31,032 nt of DNA. Source: a virus. Within the stretch, counting starts at the first letter, position 1. Every line of letters starts with the position of its first letter. The stretch covers positions 1 to 31,032 of the IMG/VR virus record IMGVR_UViG_3300027730_000096. One strand, 5' to 3'. The notes below the pieces were generated by a model. The model was not told where the DNA came from, did no database searches, and was given only the letters and a program-made list of their open reading frames with translations. The translations under genes were made by a program, and so were the position numbers. Shown here in pieces: positions 16,105-23,861 of the stretch.

Positions 16105-16476
16105 TTATTCTTCAGGCACGGGCTCTGGCTCAGGCGCAGGCGTCGGGACATTCCACGGCAGCGGCAACGTCACAGGCTTATCCTGCACGGTCTGGGCCGC
16201 AATGGCCGCATCGCAATCTTCGTAGGCCTTAGCGATGCCATCTTCGCCCAGCGCGTTAGCCACCCAGCCATTCACCTGATCCAGCGTGATCTGATCATAC
16301 GGCGTGTAGGGAGCGCCTGCGACATAGGTAACATCGACCGTGCCGTAAGCCGCCGCGTTGTAGGTGCCGTCCGTCGCAGAGCAGACCCACGCAATCTGGA
16401 AGACGACATCCTGCTGGCCCGCAAATTCCGGGTAAGCGGTCATCTGATTGACGGCCCAAGCGTAAGAAATTGTCAT
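16105..16476 (-). CDS. Phage protein of a DUF7936-like family (123 aa)
   Basis: The N-terminus MTISYAWAVNQMTAYPEFAG is followed by VVFQIAWVCSATDGTYNAA, GTVDVTYV and PYDQITLDQVNGWVANALG. The pattern (aromatic start, VxFxIxW, ATDGTY, then a W-V helix) recalls a widespread short phage protein that I believe is called DUF7936; the number is from memory. The tail is a Pro/Glu-rich linker. The gene overlaps the upstream 56-residue ORF by ATGA. It lies between fibre-type genes and the lysis cassette, so a tail-associated or fibre-assembly role is the best guess. Confidence 0.72.
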   Translation of the reverse strand: MTISYAWAVNQMTAYPEFAGQQDVVFQIAWVCSATDGTYNAAAYGTVDVTYVAGAPYTPYDQITLDQVNGWVANALGEDGIAKAYEDCDAAIAAQTVQDKPVTLPLPWNVPTPAPEPEPVPEE

Positions 16477-16643
16477 TCCTCAGTTTCCTTTTTGGGCGCG
16501 TTAACTTCAGCCACGGCGGCCTCCAGCTTGGCAAAGAGCGGCACGGCAGCCTTGGCACCTTGAATGCCTGTCGCCTTGACGGCGGCGTCCAGCAGCGCGC
16601 CGAGGGCCTGCACTTCGTCTTGGGTCAGGGTGAGGGTGATCAT
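16473..16643 (-). CDS. Short helical phage protein (56 aa)
   Basis: A 56-residue frame from ATG at 16643 to TGA at 16473, beginning MITLTLTQDEVQALGALLDA and ending in a charged tail KKETEE. The start pattern (short beta, then TQDEV-type helix) is common among small phage proteins near tail genes. AAGGGAC lies a few bases upstream of the ATG, and the stop overlaps the next gene's start in ATGA. It has no known function. It could assist folding of the neighbouring fibre, an inference from position only. Confidence 0.68.
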   Translation of the reverse strand: MITLTLTQDEVQALGALLDAAVKATGIQGAKAAVPLFAKLEAAVAEVNAPKKETEE

Positions 16644-16652
16644 GGTTGTCCC

Positions 16653-17765
16653 TTAGTCGTTGGTTGTCTTGGCGGAGATGTAATAAATCGTGCCGCCGAT
16701 ATCGACCTCGATGGTGCGGTTCTGCAATGTCGGGGAGACGGTGGCAACGGTGCCGAGTTTCCATGTTGCGGCCGTTCCGCCAGTGGGTGCGTCGGTCTTG
16801 AGGCTGGCGCTTTCCAGTGCGGCGTTGGCGGTGTCATCCGCAAGCCGCACGATGAGCGATGCGCTGGACCGCTTGATGGCGGGGAATGAGGAGGTAGTAC
16901 CGCCAAACTGGAGGCGGTCGAAGTTGCTTACTCCGTTGTTTGACAGGAGAATTATGCTGTCGGCTGGAGAGTACAGTCGTGAGCGGCTAGAAAACGCAAT
17001 ATATGACGTTGCACCAGCGCTAACTGCATTTGCAAACGTCGCATCGGTGGTACTAGCAATCGTCAGCGCCGTAACCAGCGCATTCTGCGCCGTTCCGGAC
17101 GATCCAGCCAAGGCGACTTGGAAGATGATGCTCCCGCCCGCGCCAGTGCCCGTGCCCTGCGAGCCGGTGATCGTGAGGTTCGCGCCTGCGGTGTTGGTGG
17201 TGCCCGCAACAACGGACTGGACGGAGAGCTTCTGGGCTACGGGTGCGGCAGCGTCAGCAGCGCCGAAACGGAGGTTGGCTGGGTCACGGCGGGTCAGCTT
17301 CAGGTCGGATGGATTTCCGAATGCAAGCTCGCCAGCAGCATTTCGCAACCACACACCAGCAGCCGCATCGGCCTGTAGGTAGCTGGTGGTTAACAGTGCG
17401 CCTTGGGCACTCATGCCACCTTGAGTGACAATCTGCCCGTCCTTGCGGACGTTAAACCTACTCGTCCCACCAACCTGCAAGTCCATCAACAGGCTCGCAG
17501 CCGCCGACGCCGTGTCCGTCGCGTTCAGCTTCAGCCCCGTGAACGTGATGGCAGCGTTGTTCCACGTCTGCGCCAAGTTTAGCACGGGCGCATCGGCGGT
17601 GATCGTCGCGCCGGACAGCGTGGTCGAGCCCAGCAGCGTCGTTGCGACAGACTGCACGGTGTACACGCTAGGCGATCCAGAGGCCTGACTGTCCGCACCA
17701 AACAGGAAGCCTGTCGTGGGCAGCGTGGTGTCGGGCGTTATGGTCTGCAGGTTAATGTCGGTCAT
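16653..17765 (-). CDS. Tail fibre-type structural protein (370 aa)
   Basis: The sequence is Ala/Thr/Ser/Gly-rich with repeating short beta motifs (TLSGATITADAPVLNLAQTW, LMDLQVGGTSRFNVRKDGQI, TGSQGTGTGAGGSIIFQVA) and a C-terminal block WKLGTVATVSPTLQNRTIEV ending YYISAKTTND. Such blocks occur in phage fibre or spike shafts, where three chains wind into a beta structure. No peptidase chaperone signature or hydrolase is recognised. It follows the larger lectin-like fibre with only a 6-nt gap. The two probably form parts of one host-recognition structure. Confidence 0.78.
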   Translation of the reverse strand: MTDINLQTITPDTTLPTTGFLFGADSQASGSPSVYTVQSVATTLLGSTTLSGATITADAPVLNLAQTWNNAAITFTGLKLNATDTASAAASLLMDLQVGGTSRFNVRKDGQIVTQGGMSAQGALLTTSYLQADAAAGVWLRNAAGELAFGNPSDLKLTRRDPANLRFGAADAAAPVAQKLSVQSVVAGTTNTAGANLTITGSQGTGTGAGGSIIFQVALAGSSGTAQNALVTALTIASTTDATFANAVSAGATSYIAFSSRSRLYSPADSIILLSNNGVSNFDRLQFGGTTSSFPAIKRSSASLIVRLADDTANAALESASLKTDAPTGGTAATWKLGTVATVSPTLQNRTIEVDIGGTIYYISAKTTND

Positions 17766-17771
17766 TTATGT

Positions 17772-19562
17772 TCACCACGTTAGGTTGTTGCCAGATCCCC
17801 AGACCAGATAGTCGCCTATGCCCCACACAAGATCATCGCCTGTTGTAAGCACCTGCAAATCGGCGTCCGTCCGGCGCGTTGGGAAGTAGGTGAGGCGTTT
17901 GATGTGGCCGTTGGTTTGTTCGATGCCAGCTTGGTTCCCAACTTGTAGGACTGTAATGCCAGAAGGCATTGCTCCTCCGTCCGGGTCCACTCCAACAGCT
18001 GCCCCATTAACGGTCGCAACATAATCGTCAGTTGTGAACGCCACGGCGACTTTATCGCTTTGACCAACAGTAAATGTGCCACCATCAACGGACGCCACAG
18101 TGCTCCCCAATGTGCGGACAAATAGCTGGCTTCCGTTGTCCAGATTGAGCGCAATTCGATTGGACGCATCATTGTAGAGCACCGCTATGCGGCGAGAAAC
18201 ACTAAGGTTAGCCGCTCGTACTTCCGCAAACAAACTACCAGCCACCGCATTATACCCAAACGCACTCGTCAGGATGCTGATCTGATCCGCAGCCCTAGTA
18301 ACCTGTGAGGCAACTGTCGGAATGTAAGAAGTTGGGAAGGAACCTGCTTCGAGTTGAGCGCCCCATACAAGCAGGTCAGCGCTATCACTTGTTCCAGTTG
18401 TGCCACGCAAAATAATCTGGGCAAATGAGCAGGTTGGCTCTGTTGTAAAAAACCTTTGCCAGTCACCTGTAATAACACACAACGTGTAGGTGTTGTTAAC
18501 TCTTAGTGCTACGGTCTTTGTACTTCCATCGGCGGTCTTAATCCAATATGAATTGGCTACAGGCACGCCTGATGGAATTGTTTGTTGTATTAAAGATTGA
18601 TCTGAAAGTGTGGCGCCTGCTCCCTTATCCAGCTGTACTCTATCGGCTGTCATTGTCCCATCAGGGGCAGTTCCGTAGTTTGCAGTTACAACTACCGTTG
18701 AACCAGTACCACCAAAGCTCTTAATCCACGCCGCTCTATCAAACTCCTGCGAACGCAACAGCAGGTTAGTTCTCTGTTCCTCAATCAGCACACCCAATGG
18801 ATCGAACGTGATGGGGTCATGGTCGATGGGAAGGGAGTACACTGCGGCGGAGGTTGTGGGGATGTAGGTGTTGGAGTGGTTGGGAGTGAGCTGTAGCTGC
18901 GCCTTGTTGAACGTAATCGTATATCCCGTTGTATTTGAGCCACCGGGAGCAACAAAGTCTCTAAGGTCAATGCCCACGCTGGCGAAAGAGCCGGGTGTAA
19001 ACGCGGGACTTGTTATTCTTTGTGGGACACCTGCTACAAAACTTGTGACTACGGGATAGTTTACGGAGCCGTCAGAAAAAACGATGGGGACATTTGCTAC
19101 CGTTGTATCACAAGTTACTTCGTAAGAAGCAACGCACGCCTTGTTGAGTGCTGAAAAATTCTGCCGGACGTAAACATACCCGTCATTCGCACTAACACTG
19201 ACACTTCCATTAACCCTTGTACCGCTATATATAGGCCCGTTTACCCAAGACGCGTTAGAAAAATCTTCACTTCGCACGAAAAAATTATGCGGCGCATACC
19301 TCAGCACCCCATCCGACCCATAGACCAGCTTCGGCGAGGGGGACGTGTACGTGAGGATGCTGTCGGGGGTGGTCGTCGCTAGGTTGCGGGAGTTGTACCC
19401 AAGGCTGTCAGCGAAGTCGAGATCCAGCGCTGCGCCGGGCAAGACCCACGCAGGTGTCGCGTCAGCCAAAAAGCCCGGAGGCGTAGACAGCGAGGTGGAG
19501 CCGTACAGGAGCCCTGCAAAGCCACCCCAAAGGCCGGGAGCATTAGTCGAAAGACCCGCCAT
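17772..19562 (-). CDS. Receptor-binding tail fibre with repeated carbohydrate-binding-like and lectin-like domains (596 aa)
   Basis: The N-terminal 80 residues are Gly/Leu-rich and end in a conserved-looking ALDLDFADSLGYNSRNLA. Two related beta modules follow. One starts NFFVRSEDFSNASW (93-106) and ends NTYIPTTSAAVYS; the other starts NLLLRSQEFDRAAWIK (about 268-283) and ends TSYIPTVASQVTRAADQ. This is the plan of phage carbohydrate-binding modules. Residues about 440-573 resemble a concanavalin-A/LamG lectin (SLFAEVRAANL, RIALNLDNGSQLFV, VAVAFTTDDYVATVNG). The protein ends in three short repeats, LVWG-LVWG-LTW. AAGGAGG precedes the ATG. Part of the gene is clearly poorer in GC than its neighbours (about 41% over 18481-18600). 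Role: binding surface sugars of the host. Confidence 0.82.
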   Translation of the reverse strand: MAGLSTNAPGLWGGFAGLLYGSTSLSTPPGFLADATPAWVLPGAALDLDFADSLGYNSRNLATTTPDSILTYTSPSPKLVYGSDGVLRYAPHNFFVRSEDFSNASWVNGPIYSGTRVNGSVSVSANDGYVYVRQNFSALNKACVASYEVTCDTTVANVPIVFSDGSVNYPVVTSFVAGVPQRITSPAFTPGSFASVGIDLRDFVAPGGSNTTGYTITFNKAQLQLTPNHSNTYIPTTSAAVYSLPIDHDPITFDPLGVLIEEQRTNLLLRSQEFDRAAWIKSFGGTGSTVVVTANYGTAPDGTMTADRVQLDKGAGATLSDQSLIQQTIPSGVPVANSYWIKTADGSTKTVALRVNNTYTLCVITGDWQRFFTTEPTCSFAQIILRGTTGTSDSADLLVWGAQLEAGSFPTSYIPTVASQVTRAADQISILTSAFGYNAVAGSLFAEVRAANLSVSRRIAVLYNDASNRIALNLDNGSQLFVRTLGSTVASVDGGTFTVGQSDKVAVAFTTDDYVATVNGAAVGVDPDGGAMPSGITVLQVGNQAGIEQTNGHIKRLTYFPTRRTDADLQVLTTGDDLVWGIGDYLVWGSGNNLTW

Positions 19563-19574
19563 TTACGAGCCTCC

Positions 19575-20225
19575 TTACGAGGGCACAACACTCGCCTGAG
19601 AGATTGTCGCCGTCACCACACCCGTGCCGCTGTTCAGCGTCACTTTCACAAACACAGGCGCGTACCCGTAATTGCCCTGCACAGTCGTCGACGCACCAAC
19701 CAGATTGGCGTCGGGATGATTGACCCACGTCACCAAGGCGGGAGCCACAGGCGAGATCAGGCTGTTGGGGTCGTCCAGCGTCTGCTGAACGGTGTAACTG
19801 ACCGATCCGCTTACCGTACACTGGATGGCCGTCATCGGCATCGCCCAGCTATCAAGCGCCACCCAAGGCGAAGACGCCACGGCATTCGTGCCCACGGTGA
19901 GCGCATTAGCTGCAGTCGCGCTGATCGTGATCGAGGTTACGGTCTTGTAATCCAGAACCGACTGGGACGTGCTGGCGTTCGTACCCGCCAAGATCTCGGA
20001 CTGGGTGCTGCCAGACCACGACGTGCCACTGATCGTAAACGTCTTGGCGCTTTCATTGCCCGTGCAGGTGATCAACACCCGCCGAGCCGTGTCCAGCGTT
20101 GCCACGCCTCCAGACGCACGAGCGCCATTCAGCGTCAGAGCGCCTGCCGACGGGGTCTGCGAGAGGCAAATCGCATTTGCAGAAGCTGCAACCAGCGGGC
20201 CCACAGTGACAGTAATCGGGCGCAT
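19575..20225 (-). CDS. Beta-rich virion structural protein (216 aa)
   Basis: Starts MRPITVTVGPLVAASANAIC and is Thr/Ser/Ala/Val-rich with almost no charge, like other virion beta proteins. It includes VLITCTGNESAKTFTISG and a region CTVSGSVSYTVQQTLDDPNS that recurs in phage head or tail decoration proteins. Its TAA lies within the Shine-Dalgarno of the large fibre gene, and its ATG shares a base with the TGA of the small basic gene upstream (TGATG). The likely role is a minor virion protein linking the head block to the fibre genes; the exact place is not shown. Confidence 0.75.
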   Translation of the reverse strand: MRPITVTVGPLVAASANAICLSQTPSAGALTLNGARASGGVATLDTARRVLITCTGNESAKTFTISGTSWSGSTQSEILAGTNASTSQSVLDYKTVTSITISATAANALTVGTNAVASSPWVALDSWAMPMTAIQCTVSGSVSYTVQQTLDDPNSLISPVAPALVTWVNHPDANLVGASTTVQGNYGYAPVFVKVTLNSGTGVVTATISQASVVPS

Positions 20226-20419
20226 CAGCGCGCTCCTTGTGAATTAGCTCTTTTCGAGGCTTTTGAGGCCCTGATATTGTCTACCGCATTCGGGTAGGGC
20301 CGTCCAGCAGAGCGGGCCATGGCCTTCGCCTGAGCCACCTGCTTAGTCGTCATGGGCTTCGATTTGTGGTCTTTAGGGAGACCCTTCTCCCAGACAGGAA
20401 TGTCCTTTTTCATGGGCAT
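20225..20419 (-). CDS. Small basic phage protein (64 aa)
   Basis: Lys/Arg/Ala-rich, starting MPMKKDIPVWEKGLPKDHKS and containing TTKQVAQAKAMARSAGRPYP and NAVDNIRASK. The AxAGRPYPNxVDN motif recurs in short phage proteins near capsid genes; no function is known to me. AAGGAAC lies upstream of the first ATG, and a second ATG two codons later is also possible. Composition suggests nucleic-acid binding or capsid-interior location, but this is inference. It is translationally coupled to the following beta protein (TGATG). Confidence 0.68.
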   Translation of the reverse strand: MPMKKDIPVWEKGLPKDHKSKPMTTKQVAQAKAMARSAGRPYPNAVDNIRASKASKRANSQGAR

Positions 20420-20420
20420 T

Positions 20421-20840
20421 TTAATGTTCCTTGTGAGAGAACAGAGGCAAGCCGCCCCAAACTGGTTTGCAATTACCGCAGGCGCACTGACCTTTTAGAT
20501 ATAAAGCCGCAAATTCCAGAAGCTCGGGGTCATCTTTAAAGTGCCCTAAACCCAGATTGCAGTTTGTGCATAAAGCCCCACGCACCATGCCCGTGGCGTG
20601 ATCGTGATCAATAACGACAAAAACAGTTTGTCCGCATATTACACATACGCCGGTTTCTCTGGCGGCGTACGCCCTATTATGCTCTTCAGGCTTGATGCCA
20701 TTAGGGAGCCTAGTCTGTTTTCTGTATTCAGACCGACACGTGCGGCACCAGCTATCCAACCCATTGGTTTTCCGCTTATGCGGTGGAAAAAATTCCAGTG
20801 TTTCCGGTTTTTGCTGCTTGCAGCGGGCACATGTTAGCAT
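20421..20840 (-). CDS. Endonuclease VII-type HNH nuclease (139 aa)
   Basis: Residues 78-95, DHDHATGMVRGALCTNCN, are the signature of the recombination endonuclease VII/HNH family. The DHDH metal-catalytic core is flanked by zinc cysteines C66/C69 and C91/C94. An N-terminal zinc ribbon (C4, C7, C32, C35) and a third CxCxxC cluster (119-124) are also present. T4 endonuclease VII resolves branched DNA before packaging; relatives act as homing or nicking enzymes. I chose ATG at 20840 because AGGTGG lies 8 nt upstream; a GTG four codons earlier lacks this. It overlaps the upstream gene by 7 nt. Its GC content is lower than most neighbours, which hints at separate acquisition. Confidence 0.87.
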   Translation of the reverse strand: MLTCARCKQQKPETLEFFPPHKRKTNGLDSWCRTCRSEYRKQTRLPNGIKPEEHNRAYAARETGVCVICGQTVFVVIDHDHATGMVRGALCTNCNLGLGHFKDDPELLEFAALYLKGQCACGNCKPVWGGLPLFSHKEH

Positions 20841-21109
20841 TCGACATCCCACCTTCTAAGCGACTTATTGATCCTGCTGTTTGGATCATTAGCCACTTTA
20901 TCAGAAGTGAGCTTATTTTTCATGCCGCACATACGTTTTTTGAAATTTTCTCGCCTTTCGGCGTCAGCATCAGATTTTTGAGCCTGTTTTGAGGTAACCG
21001 GCCTCTTGATGTCGTGCCCCGCTGCCTTCAGCGAAGCGCGCCCCTTGTCGTTCAGGCCGCCGCTGGGGTCTTTCCCTGCTGAGCGGGTCCAAGCTGGTGT
21101 CTTAGCCAT
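20834..21109 (-). CDS. DUF6321-like basic phage protein (91 aa)
   Basis: Starts MAKTPAWTRSAGKDPSGGLN, continues DKGRASLKAAGHDIKRPVTS, then RRENFKKRMCGMKNKL and ends LRRWDVEC. The order (MAKTPAWxR..GK.PxGGLNxKGRxS, then RRxxFxxRMxGM, then LRxWxC) is that of a short phage protein family that I recall as DUF6321, of unknown function. It is strongly basic. It lies just after a terminator and overlaps the endonuclease VII gene by 7 nt. A DNA-binding role would fit its charge but is not shown. Confidence 0.82.
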   Translation of the reverse strand: MAKTPAWTRSAGKDPSGGLNDKGRASLKAAGHDIKRPVTSKQAQKSDADAERRENFKKRMCGMKNKLTSDKVANDPNSRINKSLRRWDVEC

Positions 21110-21120
21110 GATGCCCTCGG

Positions 21121-21149
21121 GAAAGAAAAGAGTGGGGCCGAAGCCCCAC
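21121..21149 (-). terminator. Intrinsic terminator after the capsid unit
   Basis: Read on the minus strand, GTGGGGC-TTCG-GCCCCAC forms a 7-bp stem with a stable UUCG tetraloop and is followed by TCTTTTCTTTC. It lies between the basic GGR gene and the DUF6321-like gene. The U-tract is interrupted by two C, so some read-through is expected. That would be needed to reach the downstream tail genes unless they have another promoter. Confidence 0.82.
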
Positions 21150-21152
21150 CAC

Positions 21153-21449
21153 TTAGTTCATCTGGATCTTGCGCCCGGCGGGGGCGGTACCCGAAGCAGC
21201 CGAAGACAGCGGGTTCATGTTGGAGCCCGTGCGGCCACCCGACTTGCGAGCCGTGCGCCCACCGTGCTTCTTGGCGGCCATGCCGTCAGCCTTGCCGACA
21301 GTCTTGCCACCGTGCTTACGCTCTTCGGCAGCGTCGTTCACCTTGCTCTGGTAGGTGTAACGCTGGTTCTTGTGAGCGAGATCCTGCTCATATTCCTTAG
21401 TGCCAACAGTGGCTTCGCCACCCGTAGCACGACCCTTGCGACCCTTCAT
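21153..21449 (-). CDS. Basic GGR-motif protein following the capsid genes (98 aa)
   Basis: Very rich in Lys, Arg, Gly and Ala. It starts MKGRKGRATGGEATVGTKEY and has an acidic/basic helical stretch (YEQDLAHKNQRYTYQSKVND). It then carries KHGGKTVGK, KKHGGRTARKSGGRTGSN and ends AGRKIQMN. TARKSGGRT is close to MARKSGGRT and LARKSGGRA in the 404-residue protein at 26153-27367. AGGAGG lies 5 nt upstream of the ATG. It is the last gene before a terminator in the capsid unit. A role inside the capsid, such as contacting DNA or other GG-motif proteins, is a hypothesis. Confidence 0.78.
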   Translation of the reverse strand: MKGRKGRATGGEATVGTKEYEQDLAHKNQRYTYQSKVNDAAEERKHGGKTVGKADGMAAKKHGGRTARKSGGRTGSNMNPLSSAASGTAPAGRKIQMN

Positions 21450-21465
21450 ATGATCCTCCTACGGA

Positions 21466-21924
21466 TTACGGGGCATTGATGGCTTGGACATAACGAACGA
21501 CAAGCGTGCCGACACCGCCGGTACCGCCGCTCGAGAGAACGAAGATGCGAACGTCGCTCGAACCTACGTTGATCCACTTGCCGGTCCGTGTTGCATCGGT
21601 ACCCGGAGAGAGATTGGACAGACCAATCGCCTGCGGGCCAGTAGCCGCACTGACAAGCTCAGTCGCAGTGGCAGAGGTGCCAACGCTAACAGTGGCCGAG
21701 CTTGCCCAGCCAGTGCTCGCCAGCACGTCAATGCCAACGATAAGGCTGTAAGCCGGGACGACGACACCCGTAGCGAGGGCGGTTGTCGACCCCGCCTGAG
21801 TGACCGACTGGGCCTGAGCCATCACAACGTAGCCGGTGTCGGCCACGTCCTGCCCGAGCGTAGTGCCCGAGGTATTCAGGATCGGACCCGAAATAAGAGG
21901 GCCGGTAAAATGAGAAGCACCCAT
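21466..21924 (-). CDS. Small virion protein downstream of the capsid gene (152 aa)
   Basis: Starts MGASHFTGPLISGPILNTSG, a pattern I associate with small virion proteins encoded next to the major capsid protein in many phages. The middle (AYSLIVGIDVLASTGWASSA) and the end (GTLVVRYVQAIN) are beta-rich and low in charge. It could be a decoration or head-surface protein. AAAGGAAAAG precedes the ATG, and it lies in the four-gene capsid unit between the capsid gene and the GGR protein. It has no enzymatic motif. Confidence 0.75.
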   Translation of the reverse strand: MGASHFTGPLISGPILNTSGTTLGQDVADTGYVVMAQAQSVTQAGSTTALATGVVVPAYSLIVGIDVLASTGWASSATVSVGTSATATELVSAATGPQAIGLSNLSPGTDATRTGKWINVGSSDVRIFVLSSGGTGGVGTLVVRYVQAINAP

Positions 21925-21943
21925 TGGCTTTTCCTTTCATTGT

Positions 21944-21966
21944 GGCCCCCCCTCGAAAGAGGGGCC
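21944..21966 (-). other. G/C-rich RNA hairpin after the capsid gene
   Basis: In the 52-nt gap after the major capsid gene, the minus strand carries CCCCTC-TTTC-GAGGGG with flanking GG and GGGCC that can extend the stem across a G bulge. No U-tract follows (next bases ACAATGAAAGG), so it is not a standard terminator. It may stabilise the 3' end of capsid mRNA or lower translation downstream. Confidence 0.5.
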
Positions 21967-21976
21967 TTGGCCCAGA

Positions 21977-22888
21977 TTAAGACGGGAGCGAGCCCCAGAT
22001 AGCGCGCCAATTGTAGTAGCCAAACGAGTAGCGCTCGTAACCCTTCACCAGAAGGTTGTCGGTCACGAAGTCCACCTGCATGTCCGTCTCGAACTTGATG
22101 CGTTCCATGTACGACAGGCCGTCGATGTTGGTCAGCAGGAACCAGTTGCGCGACGAGGTCAGGAAGTCGTTAGTGAGGAACCCTTCCGGCAGACCGCCGC
22201 TGGTGCCCTTGATCGCGTTCACGTCGTTGTCCGCAGTGCCCGGGCGCAGTTCCGTCTGGGTGAGGCGGATGGCAACCGGCTCAAGCTGCGGGGGAACGAC
22301 GAGCTTGCGGGCACGCGCGAAGACCTTCAGACCAGCCTGATCCTTGAAGCTCGTACGAACCGAGATCATGCCGTTCAGCAGGGTGGCTTCGTTCAGGTCC
22401 ACGTCAACCGACGGACGGTTGGCAACAGTGCCGCCGTCAATCGGGTGGGCGGTGCTGATCAGAGACACGCCATCACCGCCAACGCTGTTGTTGTACGTGG
22501 TGGCCGTGTTCAGGATCGACGCGCCGTAGATTTCCTTGGTCTGCTGGAAGCTCTCGATCAGACCGAGGTTCGACGGGTGGAACTGGGTCTTGTAGAGGTT
22601 GTCATCAATCGCCTTGCGAGTGATGGCATAGCCCAGACCGATTTCCACGTGTTCCTGATTGTACACGTAGCGTTCGCCAGCGCCGTTGTCGAAAGCGGTC
22701 TGGCCGCCCTCGGTCTTCAGCTGCGCGAGGCCGAGGTACCGCATTTCGGCGGTACGCTCGAGAGCCATCTTGCTGTCGTGCTTGGTGAAGATCTTGTCGT
22801 ACTGAGATGGGATCATCTCGTACTTGCCCTCAACGCCCCGCAGACCGGGGAGGAGAAGGTCTTTGATTGCTGAAAGATTAACAGCCAT
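21977..22888 (-). CDS. Major capsid protein, Mu gpT-like HK97 fold (303 aa)
   Basis: The protein matches the Mu-type major head subunit family. An N-terminal arm has LLLPGLRGVEGKYEMIPSQY. An E-loop-like region follows (GERYVYNQEHVEIGLGYAIT). The hallmark RKLVVPPQLEPVA (194-206) comes before NDVNAIKG (221-228), WFLLTNIDGL and a C-terminal RYSFGYYNWRAIWGS. Length is typical. A good AAGGAG lies 9 nt upstream of the ATG. The gene is preceded by a decoration-like gene and by scaffold and co-chaperonin genes, the usual head context. No prohead protease fusion or delta domain is apparent, in keeping with a separate scaffold gene. Confidence 0.93.
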   Translation of the reverse strand: MAVNLSAIKDLLLPGLRGVEGKYEMIPSQYDKIFTKHDSKMALERTAEMRYLGLAQLKTEGGQTAFDNGAGERYVYNQEHVEIGLGYAITRKAIDDNLYKTQFHPSNLGLIESFQQTKEIYGASILNTATTYNNSVGGDGVSLISTAHPIDGGTVANRPSVDVDLNEATLLNGMISVRTSFKDQAGLKVFARARKLVVPPQLEPVAIRLTQTELRPGTADNDVNAIKGTSGGLPEGFLTNDFLTSSRNWFLLTNIDGLSYMERIKFETDMQVDFVTDNLLVKGYERYSFGYYNWRAIWGSLPS

Positions 22889-22901
22889 TTTAACCTACTC
22901 C

Positions 22902-23861
22902 TTAAATGCCGTTGAAGTTACGCGGCATGGCGTTGTTGAAGCCAACAACGATGCTGTTGTAACCCGTGGTGGGATCGTTGCCGTTGACGCTCACCAGCGG
23001 GCTGGTCTGGCCCGGGGTGTAGTTGGCGAGGGACACGACACGGAACGGCAGGTAAGCATTGCTGGCGGTGCCAGCCGACGCGTTTGCAATCAGCGAGTAC
23101 TGATCAGCAAACATGGTGGACTGACCGCTGGCAGTGTTGCCATTGGTTTCGCCGGTAGCAGTGCTGTCGTTCCAGTTGAAGCTGATGTTCTGGCCGACCG
23201 CAGTGAGCCCCACAGCGGTGGCCGTGGTGTTCGAGTTGCCGGTCTGGATGATGAACTGAGCATTCGGGTCGCTGATGACATAAGCCAGCACGTCGCCGTT
23301 CGCATCGGAGCCGGGCCAGTAGGGCGACCAAACGGTGCGCTTCTGCGAGGTCGACAGGTACTTGCAGCCAACGAAGATGCCAGCGACCGGCACGAACACG
23401 GTAACCACCGGGGTGGAAGCCGAAGACGTGGCGGCAGTGGTCGTGGTGCTCTGGACAACGGCGGTCGTCGAGGTCGACGAGATGACCGTGAAGGCACCAT
23501 TCGGAACGCCAGTAGCGTTCGACACGACGATGGTCGAGCCAATCGGGGGAGCCCAATTAGTCGAGGCAAAGGTCGGAATATTTGCAGTGGCGCTCGAGAT
23601 CGCAGTGAACGTGATCGTCATAGCGCCCGTCGCCACGGTGGCGATACCAGTTGCCGAAACGGTCAGCGTCACGGGGCCGGTCGCCTGCGTGATGTACCCG
23701 GTGCCAACGCCGGTAGCACCAGCTACCTGCATGACGGGGTCGCCAGAGAAAATCGGGGTCGTATTCGCAGTAGCAATAGCGGCGGATACCTGCTCGAACG
23801 TCGGCGCAGCACCGGTGCCCTTGTACTGATCGAACCCAAACGGAGCGAAGGTATTCGCCAT
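22902..23861 (-). CDS. Virion protein upstream of the capsid gene, probable head decoration (319 aa)
   Basis: Residues 1-58 (MANTFAPFGFDQYKGTGAAP, IFSGDPVMQVAG) and 158 onward (VAGIFVGCKYLSTSQKRTVW, SPYWPGSDANGDVLAYVISD, AQFIIQTG) match a structural protein type encoded beside phage capsid genes. Residues about 61-157 are a Thr/Ser/Val-rich beta insertion (TLTVSATGIATVATGAMTIT, GSTIVVSNATGVPNGAFTVI). Its style resembles the extra modules of the 774-residue nozzle protein, so it may be an exchangeable surface domain. The gene is first in the promoter-terminator-bounded capsid unit. AAGG lies upstream of the ATG. The decoration role is inferred. Confidence 0.8.
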   Translation of the reverse strand: MANTFAPFGFDQYKGTGAAPTFEQVSAAIATANTTPIFSGDPVMQVAGATGVGTGYITQATGPVTLTVSATGIATVATGAMTITFTAISSATANIPTFASTNWAPPIGSTIVVSNATGVPNGAFTVISSTSTTAVVQSTTTTAATSSASTPVVTVFVPVAGIFVGCKYLSTSQKRTVWSPYWPGSDANGDVLAYVISDPNAQFIIQTGNSNTTATAVGLTAVGQNISFNWNDSTATGETNGNTASGQSTMFADQYSLIANASAGTASNAYLPFRVVSLANYTPGQTSPLVSVNGNDPTTGYNSIVVGFNNAMPRNFNGI

